From assembly GCA_012656075.1 (NCBI GenBank), contig JAAKBF010000007.1, positions 1,798,001-1,862,000 of the forward strand: a stretch of 64,000 nucleotides of DNA, given 5' to 3'. The translations under genes were made by a program, and so were the position numbers. The number at the start of each line of letters is the position of its first letter. Position 1 is the stretch's first letter. Under the pieces are notes generated by a model, which searched no databases, was not told the DNA's origin, and saw only the letters and a list, made by a program, of their open reading frames with translations. Source of the stretch: Phytophthora hibernalis. Lineage: Eukaryota > Oomycota > Peronosporomycetes > Peronosporales > Peronosporaceae. Positions 43,265 through 53,429 of this stretch are shown piece after piece.

Positions 43265-44814
43265 CTATTTACAGCCTGGAAGTGGCGAAAGCGGGGGACG
43301 ACTGCAAGTGCAGCATGACGTGGTGCGCGACGTACCGCAGCATGAGCACTTCAACAGCACGCAGTAGTACTTTCTCACGGTGAGTCCTCGTCGAAGTAGC
43401 ACGAGGAACACTATAATGTAGCCTAGTGCTTGGATCTTACGCCTCACGGACAACGATGTCGGCGGGATACTGGCAGCCAGCTCGTGCACCTGGGGCAAGA
43501 GTTCGGGTGCCAGCAGAGGCCACTTCAACGTGCCTTCCTGTACGCTTTGTGCGAACCGCATCATCTCTGGAATGTACGCTCTCCACGATCGCTGCCGCGG
43601 AGCTAACGTGTAGTTCACAACGGGCAAGGGTACACGCGAAATAATGCCTGGTTGAACGCGGCGAATCCGCTGGAAGTCTGTCAAGAGGCGCTGCCGAGCG
43701 TGAAAATATCTGGTGAAATGATACGAACAGCATAATGCAAAAGAAATAGTGTGTTAGAGCTTGAGACAAAACACCCACTGATAGTGCTTCATGCGAGAGA
43801 TCGACAAACGAACCTAGATCAGCCTCGTGCCTTGCCTTAGCCAACGCTTCTCGGAATGCCTTGCAGCAACCTGCTAGCAGAACACTGTTTGTATACAGGA
43901 CAAACATTATCACTCAGTCAACACACAAATCCCATCAGTAAACGAGCCACGAAGTAAACGTACATGATGGAGTCGCTGCAGATCCAGGCGTTGCTTTTCA
44001 CGTCTAGAGGTAACCTCGGCAGCGGCGTTGATCCGGTCATCCGCTTCAGTACCAACCGCAGCGTTAACTGGTACGTTCTGGGCAAACACACCTCATTCTT
44101 GTTAGCCGTCGCGTTTCACCAGTACTGCTCTTATCGCCACACCTTGCCACGTCGTATTTGCAGCCGATCAACTGCCGAGCACAACGAAGGAACAGCTGCA
44201 GCTCTTCCTCGGGCATTGGCACGCGAAGCACCTACAGCAGTACACAAATTAACACGATCCAGCAATGTCTCGACATTGCACAGACGCACCACAGGTTGTC
44301 GTTGGGGTAGAAGCAGCCGCTCCAATGACATCAGCTTGACCGACGGCATCCCAACGTGAAGCACCGTGTCTTCATCCAGCACTACAACCTACCACAACAC
44401 AGTACCCACTCATTATCCAGCCCATCAACTGTCCGCGCCGCTCTGAGCTTACCACGTGGTCGTAGGCGTTCTCAGTCAGATACCTCCCCACGGAGTAGAC
44501 CAGTCCGCTCGTGGTGATGAAGATCAGGTCGCCTTCAGTCAACATACATTAGTGAGTACTAAATAGACAGCAATTACCACTGCAATACCCACTCCATACC
44601 TGGTTTCACCAGCTTAGCCGCTTCTCGCGCGGCATCCTGCGCCTCCTTTGGCGACCTGCACACTTCACACCGTCACTCCCCACTCCTCAACCTCATACAA
44701 AAGCCACCTCACCCACCGCTGGAACTCGTGTTCATTAAACTGCAGACTGTTAGGCGCCAGCACTTGCGCCGCCGACGTGGCCAGCGCTTCCAGCGTCAAT
44801 CGCTTCCCCGTCAT
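43265..44814 (-). CDS. candidate permuted papain-like (NlpC/P60, YiiX-type) amidase, multi-exon
   Basis: At least six exons on the minus strand from ATG 44814. Readable pieces in order: MTGKRLTLEALATSAAQVLA (exon 1), SPKEAQDAAREAAKLVKPG, GDLIFITTSGLVYSVGRYLT followed by ENAYDHVVVVLDEDTVLHVG, VLRVPMPEEELQLFLRCARQ with LIGCKYDVAR, then SNAWICSDSIM, and a last exon (43684 to 43265) with a hydrophobic helix (YIIVFLVLLRRG) and a Cys-rich tail. 'GDLIF...YDHV...' with a later 'W.CSD' matches the permuted catalytic order His then Cys of YiiX-type papain-fold amidases. This is a motif-level call. Exon borders are approximate. Divergent from the HECT gene, 179 bp apart. Confidence 0.5.
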
Positions 44815-44993
44815 GATCCAATTGCACTGTACCATTTCCACGGTACCGTCTACAAATGACATAAACCAGCCCGAAAGCAGGTCGGAAAACCGGCTCCCCA
44901 ACCCCAAACAACACTCCAGACCTCATAGAGAGAAAAAGGCTTGGCACTCTACGCGTCGTTCCTGCGCTCGACTAAGCGTACAAAGCCCGTAAC

Positions 44994-47254
44994 ATGCGGC
45001 GACATGGCGGCCTCCAGACGCTCCTGACGGCGGCTCTGCTGTCCGCAGCCTCCGCGCAGAGCCGACGCCTCGCGGACTCGTCCGACAGCTACAACTTCAT
45101 GTTCTACTTCGTGATCGGCGCCATGATGCTCACGTGCCTCATCTACAACCTCTTCTTCAAGCACAAGATGGAGGCCAACTTCCTACGCCAACAGGCGCTA
45201 CCCGAGACGATGCTGCGGCAGGACGTGATCGCCAGCGACCAGGACATGAACAACCTGTGGGAGTGCGACGTGTGCTCCTTCAAGAGCTACGCGGCCCACA
45301 CGACGTGCATGTTGTGCGGCACGGACAAGTCTTTCATGCTCGTGGACAAGACGGGACGCTCTGCTGAAGACTCCGCCAGTGACCACAGCAACGCGCCGTC
45401 CTCGGCGGCCTCCAGCACCAAGTACGTGCTGTACATCGACGAGAAGGAGAACCCGCTCACGCGCAGCGCCGTGAACCGCGCCACGCCTTCGCGCTCCATC
45501 AGATCCAAGTCTTCAGCCAAGATCAACCGGGACTTCTTCAAGCGCAAGCTCAGTGTACTGAATTTACGACAGCAGTCGGCACGACGTCGTCACGAGTGGT
45601 CACGCGAACGCAACGACGACGGACAACTCATTTGGGTGAGGAAGAAACACTACATGGACCGCAAAGCGCTCAAGAACCTGCGCAGTCTTTCGTCGACGTC
45701 GCTTCGTGACTCCATTCTCTCCAGTGGCAGTGTGAACTCGGTCGGGATCGTGTCCCGGATTGTCGTTTCGCCGAAGAACCCGACCGGAAGGTTGAGTCTT
45801 GACCCTGCGGACGGAGCGCTGGCTACGCGCTGCTCGGACACCTCGGACTTCTCCCAGGACGAATTGGAACAGGTCGGGGCGCTTCCCTTCCAGCAAAAAC
45901 ACGCGTGGTTTGTGCAGCACACGGCGGCCATGGAGGTCCCGTGGGAGTATGGCCACTTGTTGCTTGAGATTGAGCGTGACAACCTTCTTCACAACTCGTG
46001 CGAACAGCTTTTATGGGCGACTCCTGATCAGCTGCACCAGTCTCTTCGAATCAAGTTCGCGAATGAACCGGGTGTGGATGCAGGTGGATTGGTTCGAGAA
46101 TGGTTTACGCTGATGACGAAGGAGGTCTTCGATGATTCTACTGGGCTGTTCTACAGAAGTGGGAACGGGGATGGCCTCATGGTTAATCCTGCGTCCGCCG
46201 AAGCCAGTGTCGATCATCTGATGGTACGCTTTGCGCCTGTTTTCGATGTGCCGATGTCTTCTTACAGTTATTTTGTGTGTGGTGTGTGCAGTATTACCAA
46301 GCAATTGGTCGGTTTATTGGTAGAGCGCTCTTCGAAGGTATCCTCATCGATGCACACCTGGCACTCCCAGTATGCAAGCATATTCTGGGTATCCCCATTA
46401 CATTCTCGGACTTGGAGTTCGTGGACAACGACCTCTACAAGAATTTGAAGTGGCTGCGAGACAACACGGGTGTAGAATCGTTGGCCCTGGACTTCACGTA
46501 CGTTGTATTCTGTTTCATACTACGTACCACTGACATGTACGGTACGCTAACAAACAAATTGTCTTGTGAATCTTGCAGCGTCAACGTCGACCAAATGGCT
46601 GACAAGGCGAAGGTGGTGGATTTGGTACCAAACGGATCGAACATCCCTGTCACTGAAGAAAACAAGATGGAGTACGTCAACCTGCGATTCAAGTGGATCG
46701 TTGCAAACAGCATATCGCTGCAGCTGGGATCGTTGATGCAAGGCCTCTTCTCAATTATTCCCAAGGAGCTCCTTTCTGTCTTCGACCACCAGGAGTTGGA
46801 GCTCTTGATTTGTGGAATCCCCGACATTGACGTGCAGGACTGGAAGACTCACACTATTTATGTGGGGAGCGCGATGAGCGAGCCATCGCTTGGTTCTGGA
46901 ATATCGTTCATGAATTCACAAACGAGCAGAAGGCACGCTTGTTGCAGTTCACAACCGGCTCGGCACGGGTGCCAGTACAAGGCTTCAAGGCACTGACCAT
47001 GAATGACGGACGCATCTGCCCGTTCGCCATCCAGTGCGTCAGCGCAGACGAATGCTTGTATCCGCGGGCGCACACGTGCTTCAACCGGTACGTCTGACTA
47101 TTTAGGCTTCGTAGTTGAAGATATCTAACGTGATTCTGTGTCTTGTTCCGTCCACCACAGCATCGACTTACCACGATATGACGCCGAGAAAGACCTGCGA
47201 ATCGCGTTATCCCTCGTCATCCAAATGGAAGTAACAGGTTTCACGATCGAGTAA
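44994..47254 (+). CDS. membrane-anchored RanBP2-zinc-finger HECT ubiquitin ligase
   Basis: Exons 44994-46223, 46292-46497, 46579-47087 and 47161-47254 (donors GTACGC, GTACGT, GTACGT) give 679 residues if one base is missing at TTT 46857-46859. The N-terminus has a signal-like hydrophobic stretch (residues ~8-20) and a transmembrane segment (FMFYFVIGAMMLTCLIYNLF). A RanBP2-type zinc finger follows (LWECDVCSFKSYAAHTTCMLC; W-x-C-x2-C...C-x2-C). A ~150-residue basic linker leads to a full HECT domain: FANEPGVDAGGLVREWF, AIGRFIGRALFEG, and the catalytic Cys in AHTCFNR near the C-terminus. HECT enzymes accept ubiquitin on this Cys and pass it to substrates. The zinc finger may bind ubiquitin. It probably works at an internal membrane. 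Confidence 0.9.
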
Positions 47255-47407
47255 GCTGGTAGGAGGTGTGTGTATTTACTGAAGAACCAGAAGCAGAGCG
47301 CGTCGCCAGAAAGTAATTGAACCATAGCAGCGACCAGCTTGCTTACTTTCCACTCCGTCCTTCCTGCCTGTCCATAACCGCCCAATCGAGAGGATCACGT
47401 ATCACTC

Positions 47408-47421
47408 CCTCATTTGCAAGA
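47408..47421 (+). promoter_or_regulatory. oomycete initiator-like element upstream of the methyltransferase gene
   Basis: CCTCATTTGCAAGA lies 16-29 bases before the ATG at 47437. It resembles the oomycete initiator TCATTYYNCAWTTT but is one T short, possibly another homopolymer error. Confidence 0.35.
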
Positions 47422-47436
47422 TACTTCACCTGAACC

Positions 47437-48368
47437 ATGACGCACCGAGCAGCGAGCGCGGCCCAAACGTGGCAACCACAGAAGTACCTGAAGTTCGAGC
47501 AGGTGCGACTGCGACCTGCGTTGGAGCTGCTGGCACGAGTTCCAGCTCTGACATCGACTGAGGACTCAGTGGAGATCATGGATTTGGGCGCCGGAACGGG
47601 GAACATGGCCCCAGCCTTCTTGTAAGTCTTGCTTTTAAGTGGATTTGAATCGCTGCATGATGGGGTACCAACTGACATGAATGCGCTTGGTGGCAGTAAA
47701 CGATGGCCGAAAGCTCACGTGACGTTCGTGGATTCATCGGCTTCAATGCTAGAGCGTGCGAAGCTGGAGCACAGTGCCAATGACAACGTGAAGAGCGACC
47801 AGTGCTCGTATGTGCAGGATGACTTCGAGGGCTTTCAGCCGGACAAACCTGTGGACCTCATCTTCTCCAACGCAGCACTCCACTGGGTGAGCTCTGAACG
47901 TCACAAGCAGCTCATGCCTCGACTCTTTCGTTCCTGAAACCTGGAGGCACCTTGGCCTTTCAAATCCCGGACACTCGTCTGCAACCGAGTCATCAACTCA
48001 TCGCAGAAGCAGCCAAGCAAGTGGGTCATTGGGAGCGCGTAGCTGATGTGCGCTGGGTCACCTGCGAGCGTGACCCGGGTTTCTACTACGAGCTCTTCAA
48101 GGGTGTCGACAAGGATGTGGAGCTGGACATGTGGGCGACGGTGTACGCTCAGGTGCTCGAAGGAGACAATCCCGTTGCGGATTTCACGGGCTCCACTGGC
48201 ATACGTCCGATCATGGAGGCTCTAGGCGATCCGTCCGACGCTGCCACAGAGTTCGAGCACAAGTACCGCGAGCTCATTGCTGCTGCGTATCCCAAGCAAA
48301 GCGACGGACAAACCATCTTCAATCTCAAGCGCTTTTTCGTCGTAGCAACCAAGGCAGTGACGGCGTAA
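47437..48368 (+). CDS. tam: trans-aconitate 2-methyltransferase-like SAM-dependent methyltransferase
   Basis: Exons 47437-47621 and 47697-48368 (donor GTAAGT, acceptor GGCAG) give 285 residues if one T is missing at TTT 47926-47928. The match to bacterial Tam is good along the length: QPQKYLKFEQVRLRPALELL, the SAM motif I IMDLGAGTGNM, KRWPKAHVTFVDSSASML, VDLIFSNAALHWV, LKPGGTLAFQIPDTRLQPSH, and near the end TGIRPIMEALGD. Tam methylates trans-aconitate, an inhibitor of aconitase formed from cis-aconitate. No clear mitochondrial presequence is seen, so the protein is probably cytosolic. Substrate is inferred from similarity. Confidence 0.85.
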
Positions 48369-48580
48369 GCGCGTTTACCCACTGGTCAAATGAAATACTT
48401 TCTCACTTGATCTGATAACTCACTGTAGCGACAATCGCATAAGTGTCCACCTCCTGTCCATTTCGTTTTTACTCGCTGTGAAAACACTCGTCTCTTTTTT
48501 ACGAAAGGACGCGGCGGCTGAGGAGCTATGCTGGGACTTGGTGGCGACTATAATACCAGGCCAACGGATATACCGCAAAT

Positions 48581-50337
48581 ATGGGGCCGAAGAAGGGCAA
48601 AGCTAAGAAGGAGAAGAAAGGCAAGAGCAGCGGTGGCGGCAAGAAAGGAGCAGCTGAAGTGAACGACGCCGAGCGAGAAAATGAGGCAGAGCGGTCTGAA
48701 CTGGTGAAGCAGGCCAAGGCTCTGCTGGAGCTCACACGGAAGGAGGAGCAGGCGTTCAACGAGTTTCAGCAGCAGCGAGAGAAGATCAACTACTTTTGGA
48801 TCGTGGAGAAAAAGAACTTTGAGGATCGAAAAGCAGAGCTACGTAACAAGGAGCGAGAGAGACAAGACCTGGAGGAGAAGCACCAGGTCGAGATCAAGGT
48901 GCGACGGCTGATGAGAGCTAAAGCTGTACATGTAGAGAATCCTTTGTTGACTGTCGTTTTCGTGGCTGGTATTACCAGGTTTATAAGCAGCGGGTAAAGC
49001 ATTTGCTGTATGAGCATCAGAATGAGATCACGAAGCTCAAGAAAGGTGCGACGTTGGACTCGATGGTAGCAACAAGTTGTTAGACTATTGACTTTAGAGT
49101 TTGTTGTGGCTATCTAGAGATGGAGCAGTCGATGAAGCTGTCGCAAGATGACTATAGAGGGAATGAGCGCGAGCTAAAGACTGATAAACGCCGGCTGAAA
49201 TTTGACTTGAAGGAGATCGAGCTCTCGCATCAAGACTACCTCAAGTCGCTGAAGCAAGAACAAGATCGGCGAATTACAGTGCTTCGTCAAGAGTTTGAGC
49301 GGCATGCTAAAGAGCTCCAGCAGAAGTATGAGCGTAAACGCAAGGCCTTTCGAGACGATTTGGAGGCGCGTCGGAAACAAGACACGCAGAAGATCGAAGA
49401 GCGCAAGAATTTGCACATCGCACAACTCATGACAGCCCACGAGAAGGCTTTTGGCGAGATCAAGAATTACTACAACGACATCACGCACAACAATCTGGAC
49501 CTCATCAAGTCGCTCAAAGAAGAAGTGAGTGAAATGAAGAAGAAGGAAGCACAAGACGAAAAACTCATGTTTGAGATATCTCAGGAAAATAAGCGCATGT
49601 CTGAGCCTCTCAAGCGTGCGCTGCTCGATGTCGAGAAGCTACGGAAAAATATTCGTGTGTACCAGGAGGAAAAGGTGGAATTACGCACCGCCAAAGCACA
49701 ACTTTTAGTGTTGGAGCAAGAATATGCAACTCTCTCGTGGGAATTTGAAGTGCTCCAGCAACGAGCAGCGCAGGTGGCTCGCGAACTGGAAGAGCTTACG
49801 ACACAATTTCACGCCAGTATTTACGATGTACAGCAAAAGACTGGTCTCAAGAACCTGCTGCTCGAGAAAAATGGGTGCGCTAACGCTCCAACTCGAGCAA
49901 AGGATGCCGAACTCAACGAGGTTCTTCTTCATGCGAAACTGGATCCGGCCATCGTAGACCGCGTGAAAGGCCGACTTGAAGACATCATGGCCAACAAGGC
50001 CGAAGATCTGCGTGAGCTGGAAGCTGAAATGGCCCAAGTTGCAAAGCTGCAGCAGGAGCTCGCCACGGCCATGCAGTTCAAGATGAGCGAGTACGGCCTT
50101 CCACTGGACGAACTGGGATTCATGCCTCAGACCAAGCCTGCGATTGATCCACGCGCTGCTGCATCAAACAACAGCAATAACAACAACTTTAGTTTTAGTG
50201 ATCATGCAGCGCCATCAGCTAGTGATTCGAGCAAGGACGCACATCTGGCAAGAAAGCGAGCAGCAGCAAGCCACGTCGTGAATCTGGCCAAGTCACCGAC
50301 CTCGTTCAACGTCAACCACGGAGCCAAAGTCCAATAG
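48581..50337 (+). CDS. GAS8: dynein regulatory complex subunit 4 (DRC4/GAS8)
   Basis: Exons 48581-48898, 48979-49045 and 49118-50337 join in phase without correction to 534 residues. The protein is almost all coiled coil. Family hallmarks are MGPKKGKAKKEKKGK at the start, KAELRNKERERQDLEEKHQV, YKQRVKHLLYEHQNEITKLK, EIKNYYNDITHNNLDLIKSL, and YDVQQKTGLKNLLLEK. DRC4 is part of the nexin-dynein regulatory complex of motile 9+2 axonemes. In oomycetes only zoospores have flagella, so it is expected to be expressed in sporulation. The C-terminal Asn/Ser-rich extension is longer than in animals. Confidence 0.95.
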
Positions 50338-50502
50338 GATATCCCGACTTCGATATCGACAAGATAGGCGAACTAAGCAACACACATTCTCTTGAGCAGT
50401 TGACTGTTCTCTGTGTCTGATCCTCTGTCTGCCCAACATCAATCGTGACGTGTTCATCGCACTACAAGAGGCAACTGCAATCTTCAATTGCACCACCTGC
50501 AG

Positions 50503-51363
50503 CTAACTCAACCGCGTGGGAAGCACCAGGAAGCACAATTTGGCAACCCGTTCATCTAAATAGTCCAGCTTGAGCGCCATCTCGCGCTCAAACCTCTCGA
50601 GCTGCGCGTTCAGCTGTTGCACCGCGTTCGCAGTAGCCTGCAATGGCACGTGTCCAGGACCCGCCACAACCTGCACACCCGGATTCCCACCCAGCCCTGC
50701 CATCGTCCCCTGCATCGTACGACTCGCTCGCGCAAAATAACCCCCTGGTTGTCCAATACCTGGTGCGACCCCCATCACAGGAGTCTGCAACTGAGCCAAC
50801 GCCACATCTCCGGGTCGTGTCATGTCCATGGCGGGCACAAACTGCTCCGGCAGTTGCAGTATCTCCTCTTGACTCATGGTTTTGATGCCGTGTGCGTTCT
50901 TAAAGTGTCGGAGCCAATTGGTGGCGGTTTTAAACGGCACTCGGGTGTCCGAGTACTGCACGAACAGGTCCGTGGTCTTGGTCGTGAGGCTCTCGGGGGT
51001 GACAGCACGCTCCAGTCGTCGCTGGCGGATGATCCAGCGATAAAGCTCCTGCTCCACGCCCGGGTGGAACTCGCACGTGGCCTTGATCGTCTTGCGCTTG
51101 AGCGTGGACATGTGCTTGGCGTCCGAGCAGAAGGCCACGATGCGCTGCTTGTTCTTCTTGATGTCCGAGACCTGCTGGCGACTGATGCCGAACTCGTTGG
51201 CGATGGCGATGGGCTGTTCGCCACTCTGTAGACGCATCAGAACCTGCTGCTTGTCGTGCAGCGACAGCACCACGCGCTTCCGCTTGGAGCCAGAGGTTGG
51301 CGCGGTCACTTCATCGACCGGATGCGGCGGCGGGTTCTGGGCCACGGTCTCGGTGTCGCTCAT
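50503..51363 (-). CDS. CENP-B/pogo-type DNA-binding protein without nuclease domain
   Basis: A single-exon 286-residue protein from ATG 51363. After a short disordered start with a basic GSKRKRVVLSL patch there is a helix-turn-helix of the CENP-B N-terminal/Psq type (DKQQVLMRLQSGEQPIAIAN, EFGISRQQVSDIKK), then a second CENPB-type domain (ELYRWIIRQRRLERAVTPES, PFKTATNWLRHFKNAHGIK). No DDE transposase follows. Instead there is a Gly/Pro/Ala-rich linker and a C-terminal coiled coil (NAQLERFEREMALKLDYLDE) that could mediate dimerisation. This is the layout expected of a domesticated transposase used as a DNA-binding factor. The reading frame is undamaged. Confidence 0.8.
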   Translation of the reverse strand: MSDTETVAQNPPPHPVDEVTAPTSGSKRKRVVLSLHDKQQVLMRLQSGEQPIAIANEFGISRQQVSDIKKNKQRIVAFCSDAKHMSTLKRKTIKATCEFHPGVEQELYRWIIRQRRLERAVTPESLTTKTTDLFVQYSDTRVPFKTATNWLRHFKNAHGIKTMSQEEILQLPEQFVPAMDMTRPGDVALAQLQTPVMGVAPGIGQPGGYFARASRTMQGTMAGLGGNPGVQVVAGPGHVPLQATANAVQQLNAQLERFEREMALKLDYLDERVAKLCFLVLPTRLS

Positions 51364-51483
51364 CGTTTATCCGGACAAATCGCCAAGTGAGACTTGTGTA
51401 GGATTGATGTGGGAGGTATGTGGAGCTGGTGTATTTGGTGTAAATATGGTGTCAAGGATCACTTTCTATTAATAGCGGTCGCG

Positions 51484-51847
51484 ATGAGCTCGAGGTGGAG
51501 TCCGACGGCGAACGCGTCTGCGCTGCCTGCGAGCAACAACGGTAGGTTTATTGTAGTGGAGTGACGGTATGGAGTTGTGTAAGACTCTGAAAATGCTGTG
51601 TATAGTGTCGCAGGATCTGTTGCTGCAGGAGAAGAAGCGCAAGGCCACGGAGGAGGCGGCTCGGGACTTGAGCAATGGTAAAACATCATCAGCTCAGACG
51701 CAATGGAGGTACAATATCGACAGTCGAGTGCTGATGGTGAGACGTTTGTGATGGACAGCGTTGCTAGAGGAGACGCTCACGAGTCTGCGTGGCAAGGCGC
51801 AGCAGCTCCAGAACGACAAGTGGATGTACCAGGACGCCCAGCTCTGA
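51484..51847 (+). CDS. small spliced hypothetical protein, 72 aa
   Basis: Exons 51484-51541, 51606-51677 and 51759-51847 join in phase (donors GTAGGT, GTAAAA, GTGAGA-like region spliced out; acceptors TATAG, GACAG). The middle and last exons form a charged helix (DLLLQEKKRKATEEAARDLS, then ETLTSLRGKAQQLQNDKWMY), probably a short coiled coil. I do not recognise it. It starts 120 bp from the divergent CENP-B gene and ends about 210 bp before the convergent succinyl-CoA ligase gene. The consistent phase over two introns supports it, but RNA evidence would be needed. Confidence 0.55.
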
Positions 51848-52057
51848 GCTGTAATGCTGAGTACATATACACTGCAGTTGAGTTTTTCATGCTCTTTTGG
51901 TTGTAGTTTAACGTGACTAAATCAGGGAGGAACAGGCCTCACCTCCAGCAAACGTCGGACCAGCTACCCAGTGACTGGTGCGTTCGACTGCGTCTCAGCT
52001 CCTTCGCCACTCCAGATCGAGCTTGCTGCCTCCTTCTGTTAATGCACAACTGGTACT

Positions 52058-53082
52058 TTATGCGCGCTTCTTCATCTCCTCGAACAGCGTCACACCAAGA
52101 CGAGCAGGCGATCGCGTGACCGCGACGCCGGCGGCCTCGAGCGCGGCGAACTTGCCAGCGGCCGTGCCCTTTCCGCCCGACACAATGGCACCAGCGTGGC
52201 CCATACGACGTCCGGGGAGCCGTCGTGCCGGCAATGAAGCTCACCACGGGCTTGTTGGGGTCGCCGTGGGCCATGAGCCACTCGGCGGCCTCCTCCTCGG
52301 CGGATCCGCCGATCTCGCCCACCATGATGATGCCCTCGGTTTCGGGGTCGTTGGTGAAGCGCTCGAGGCAGTCGATGAAGTTGGTGCCGTTGAACGGGTC
52401 ACCGCCAATGCCGATGACCGTGGACTGGCCGAGGCCGAGCGCCGTGGTCTGCGCCACGGCCTCGTAGGTCAGAGTGCCGGAGCGGGACACAATGCCGACC
52501 TTGCCCTTCTGGTGGATGTAGCCAGGCATGATGCCCATCTTACACTCACCCGGCTTGATGATGCCGGGGCAGTTGGGGCCGATGAGGCGCGTGGTGCTCT
52601 GGTTGCGCAGGTGCCACTTGACCTTGACCATGTCCTGCTGCGGGATGCCCTCGGTGATGGCCACAACCAAGGGGATCTCGGCTTCAATGGCCTCGATGAT
52701 GGAGGCAGCGCAGAACGGCGGCGGCACGTAGATGACCGACGCGTCGGCGCCCGTCTCCTTCTTGGCCTCGGCCACCGTGTTGAACACGGGCAGGCCCAGG
52801 TGCGTGGAGCCGCCCTTCTTGGGGGTCACGCCGCCCACCATCTTGGTGCCGTACGCAATGGCCTGCTCCGAGTGGAAGGTGCCCTGTTGGGTTACAATAA
52901 ATAAAGTGTTAGAGGATTTAGATTTTTAACATAAGTTTCGGATCTTTTCGTACCTGCTTGCCGGTGAAGCCCTGGCAGATAACCTTGGTGTCCTTGTTGA
53001 TCCACACCTTGGCAGACGCAGACATGCTGCGTGTGGCCTGCGCGACGGCGGCCGCGGTCTTCACGGGGGTGCGGGCAAACAT
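52058..53082 (-). CDS. SUCLG1: succinyl-CoA ligase alpha subunit, mitochondrial
   Basis: Exons 53082-52954 and 52883-52058 (donor GTACGA, acceptor AACAG). The N-terminal ~25 residues (MFARTPVKTAAAVAQATRSM) are a mitochondrial presequence. The rest is strongly conserved: CoA-binding domain with QGFTGKQGTFHSEQAIAYGT, VGGVTPKKGG, TEGIPQQDM, IGPNCPGIIKPGECKMGIMP, VSRSGTLTYEAV, GIGGDPFNGT and EIGGSAEEEAA. The family motif APPGRRMGHAGA is broken at GGGG 52214-52217, where two bases are missing; with them the length is 318 residues. The catalytic His of this subunit is the one in GHAGA. It converts succinyl-CoA to succinate with nucleotide triphosphate formation in the TCA cycle. Confidence 0.96.
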
Positions 53083-53429
53083 GCTGACGCTTAGGAAGTC
53101 AGGAGCTGCCGGCCTCGAGTCTGAATTGTGAGTGGGGGACGGATATCCACCGGACGTTTGGTTTGCTCGCTTAAGTACGACAGTCTCCGTACGATTTTTA
53201 CCCACTCAGCGTTAAACCGTCTTTTCGACCAATGAGAGCGCACCAGATGGGAGCGAAACGGGTTGAAGTTGAAACGCATTTGGCCAATCAAAGACCAGAT
53301 GACACGGCGCTTCGTCACATGTGTGGACACTTCAAGGTGGACGTCTGAAGCAGAGCATCCTTCAGTTTGCTTTGATTACATCTTTACCTGAGCCGCTCTA
53401 ATGGCTGAGCTCGCTATTCACATGGCTGC
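53083..53429. other. intergenic: promoter of SUCLG1 and 3' flank of the UBR gene
   Basis: About 350 bp. It holds the upstream region of SUCLG1; two CCAAT-type boxes on the minus strand (ATTGG read as CCAAT on the other strand, at about 53230 and 53283) are the only recognisable sites. Confidence 0.4.

Noticed and set aside
13080..52217. Programmed ribosomal frameshifting as the explanation for the repeated frame breaks
   Set aside because: Too many unrelated housekeeping genes are affected, no common slippery heptamer or downstream structure is evident, and all events are losses in homopolymers.
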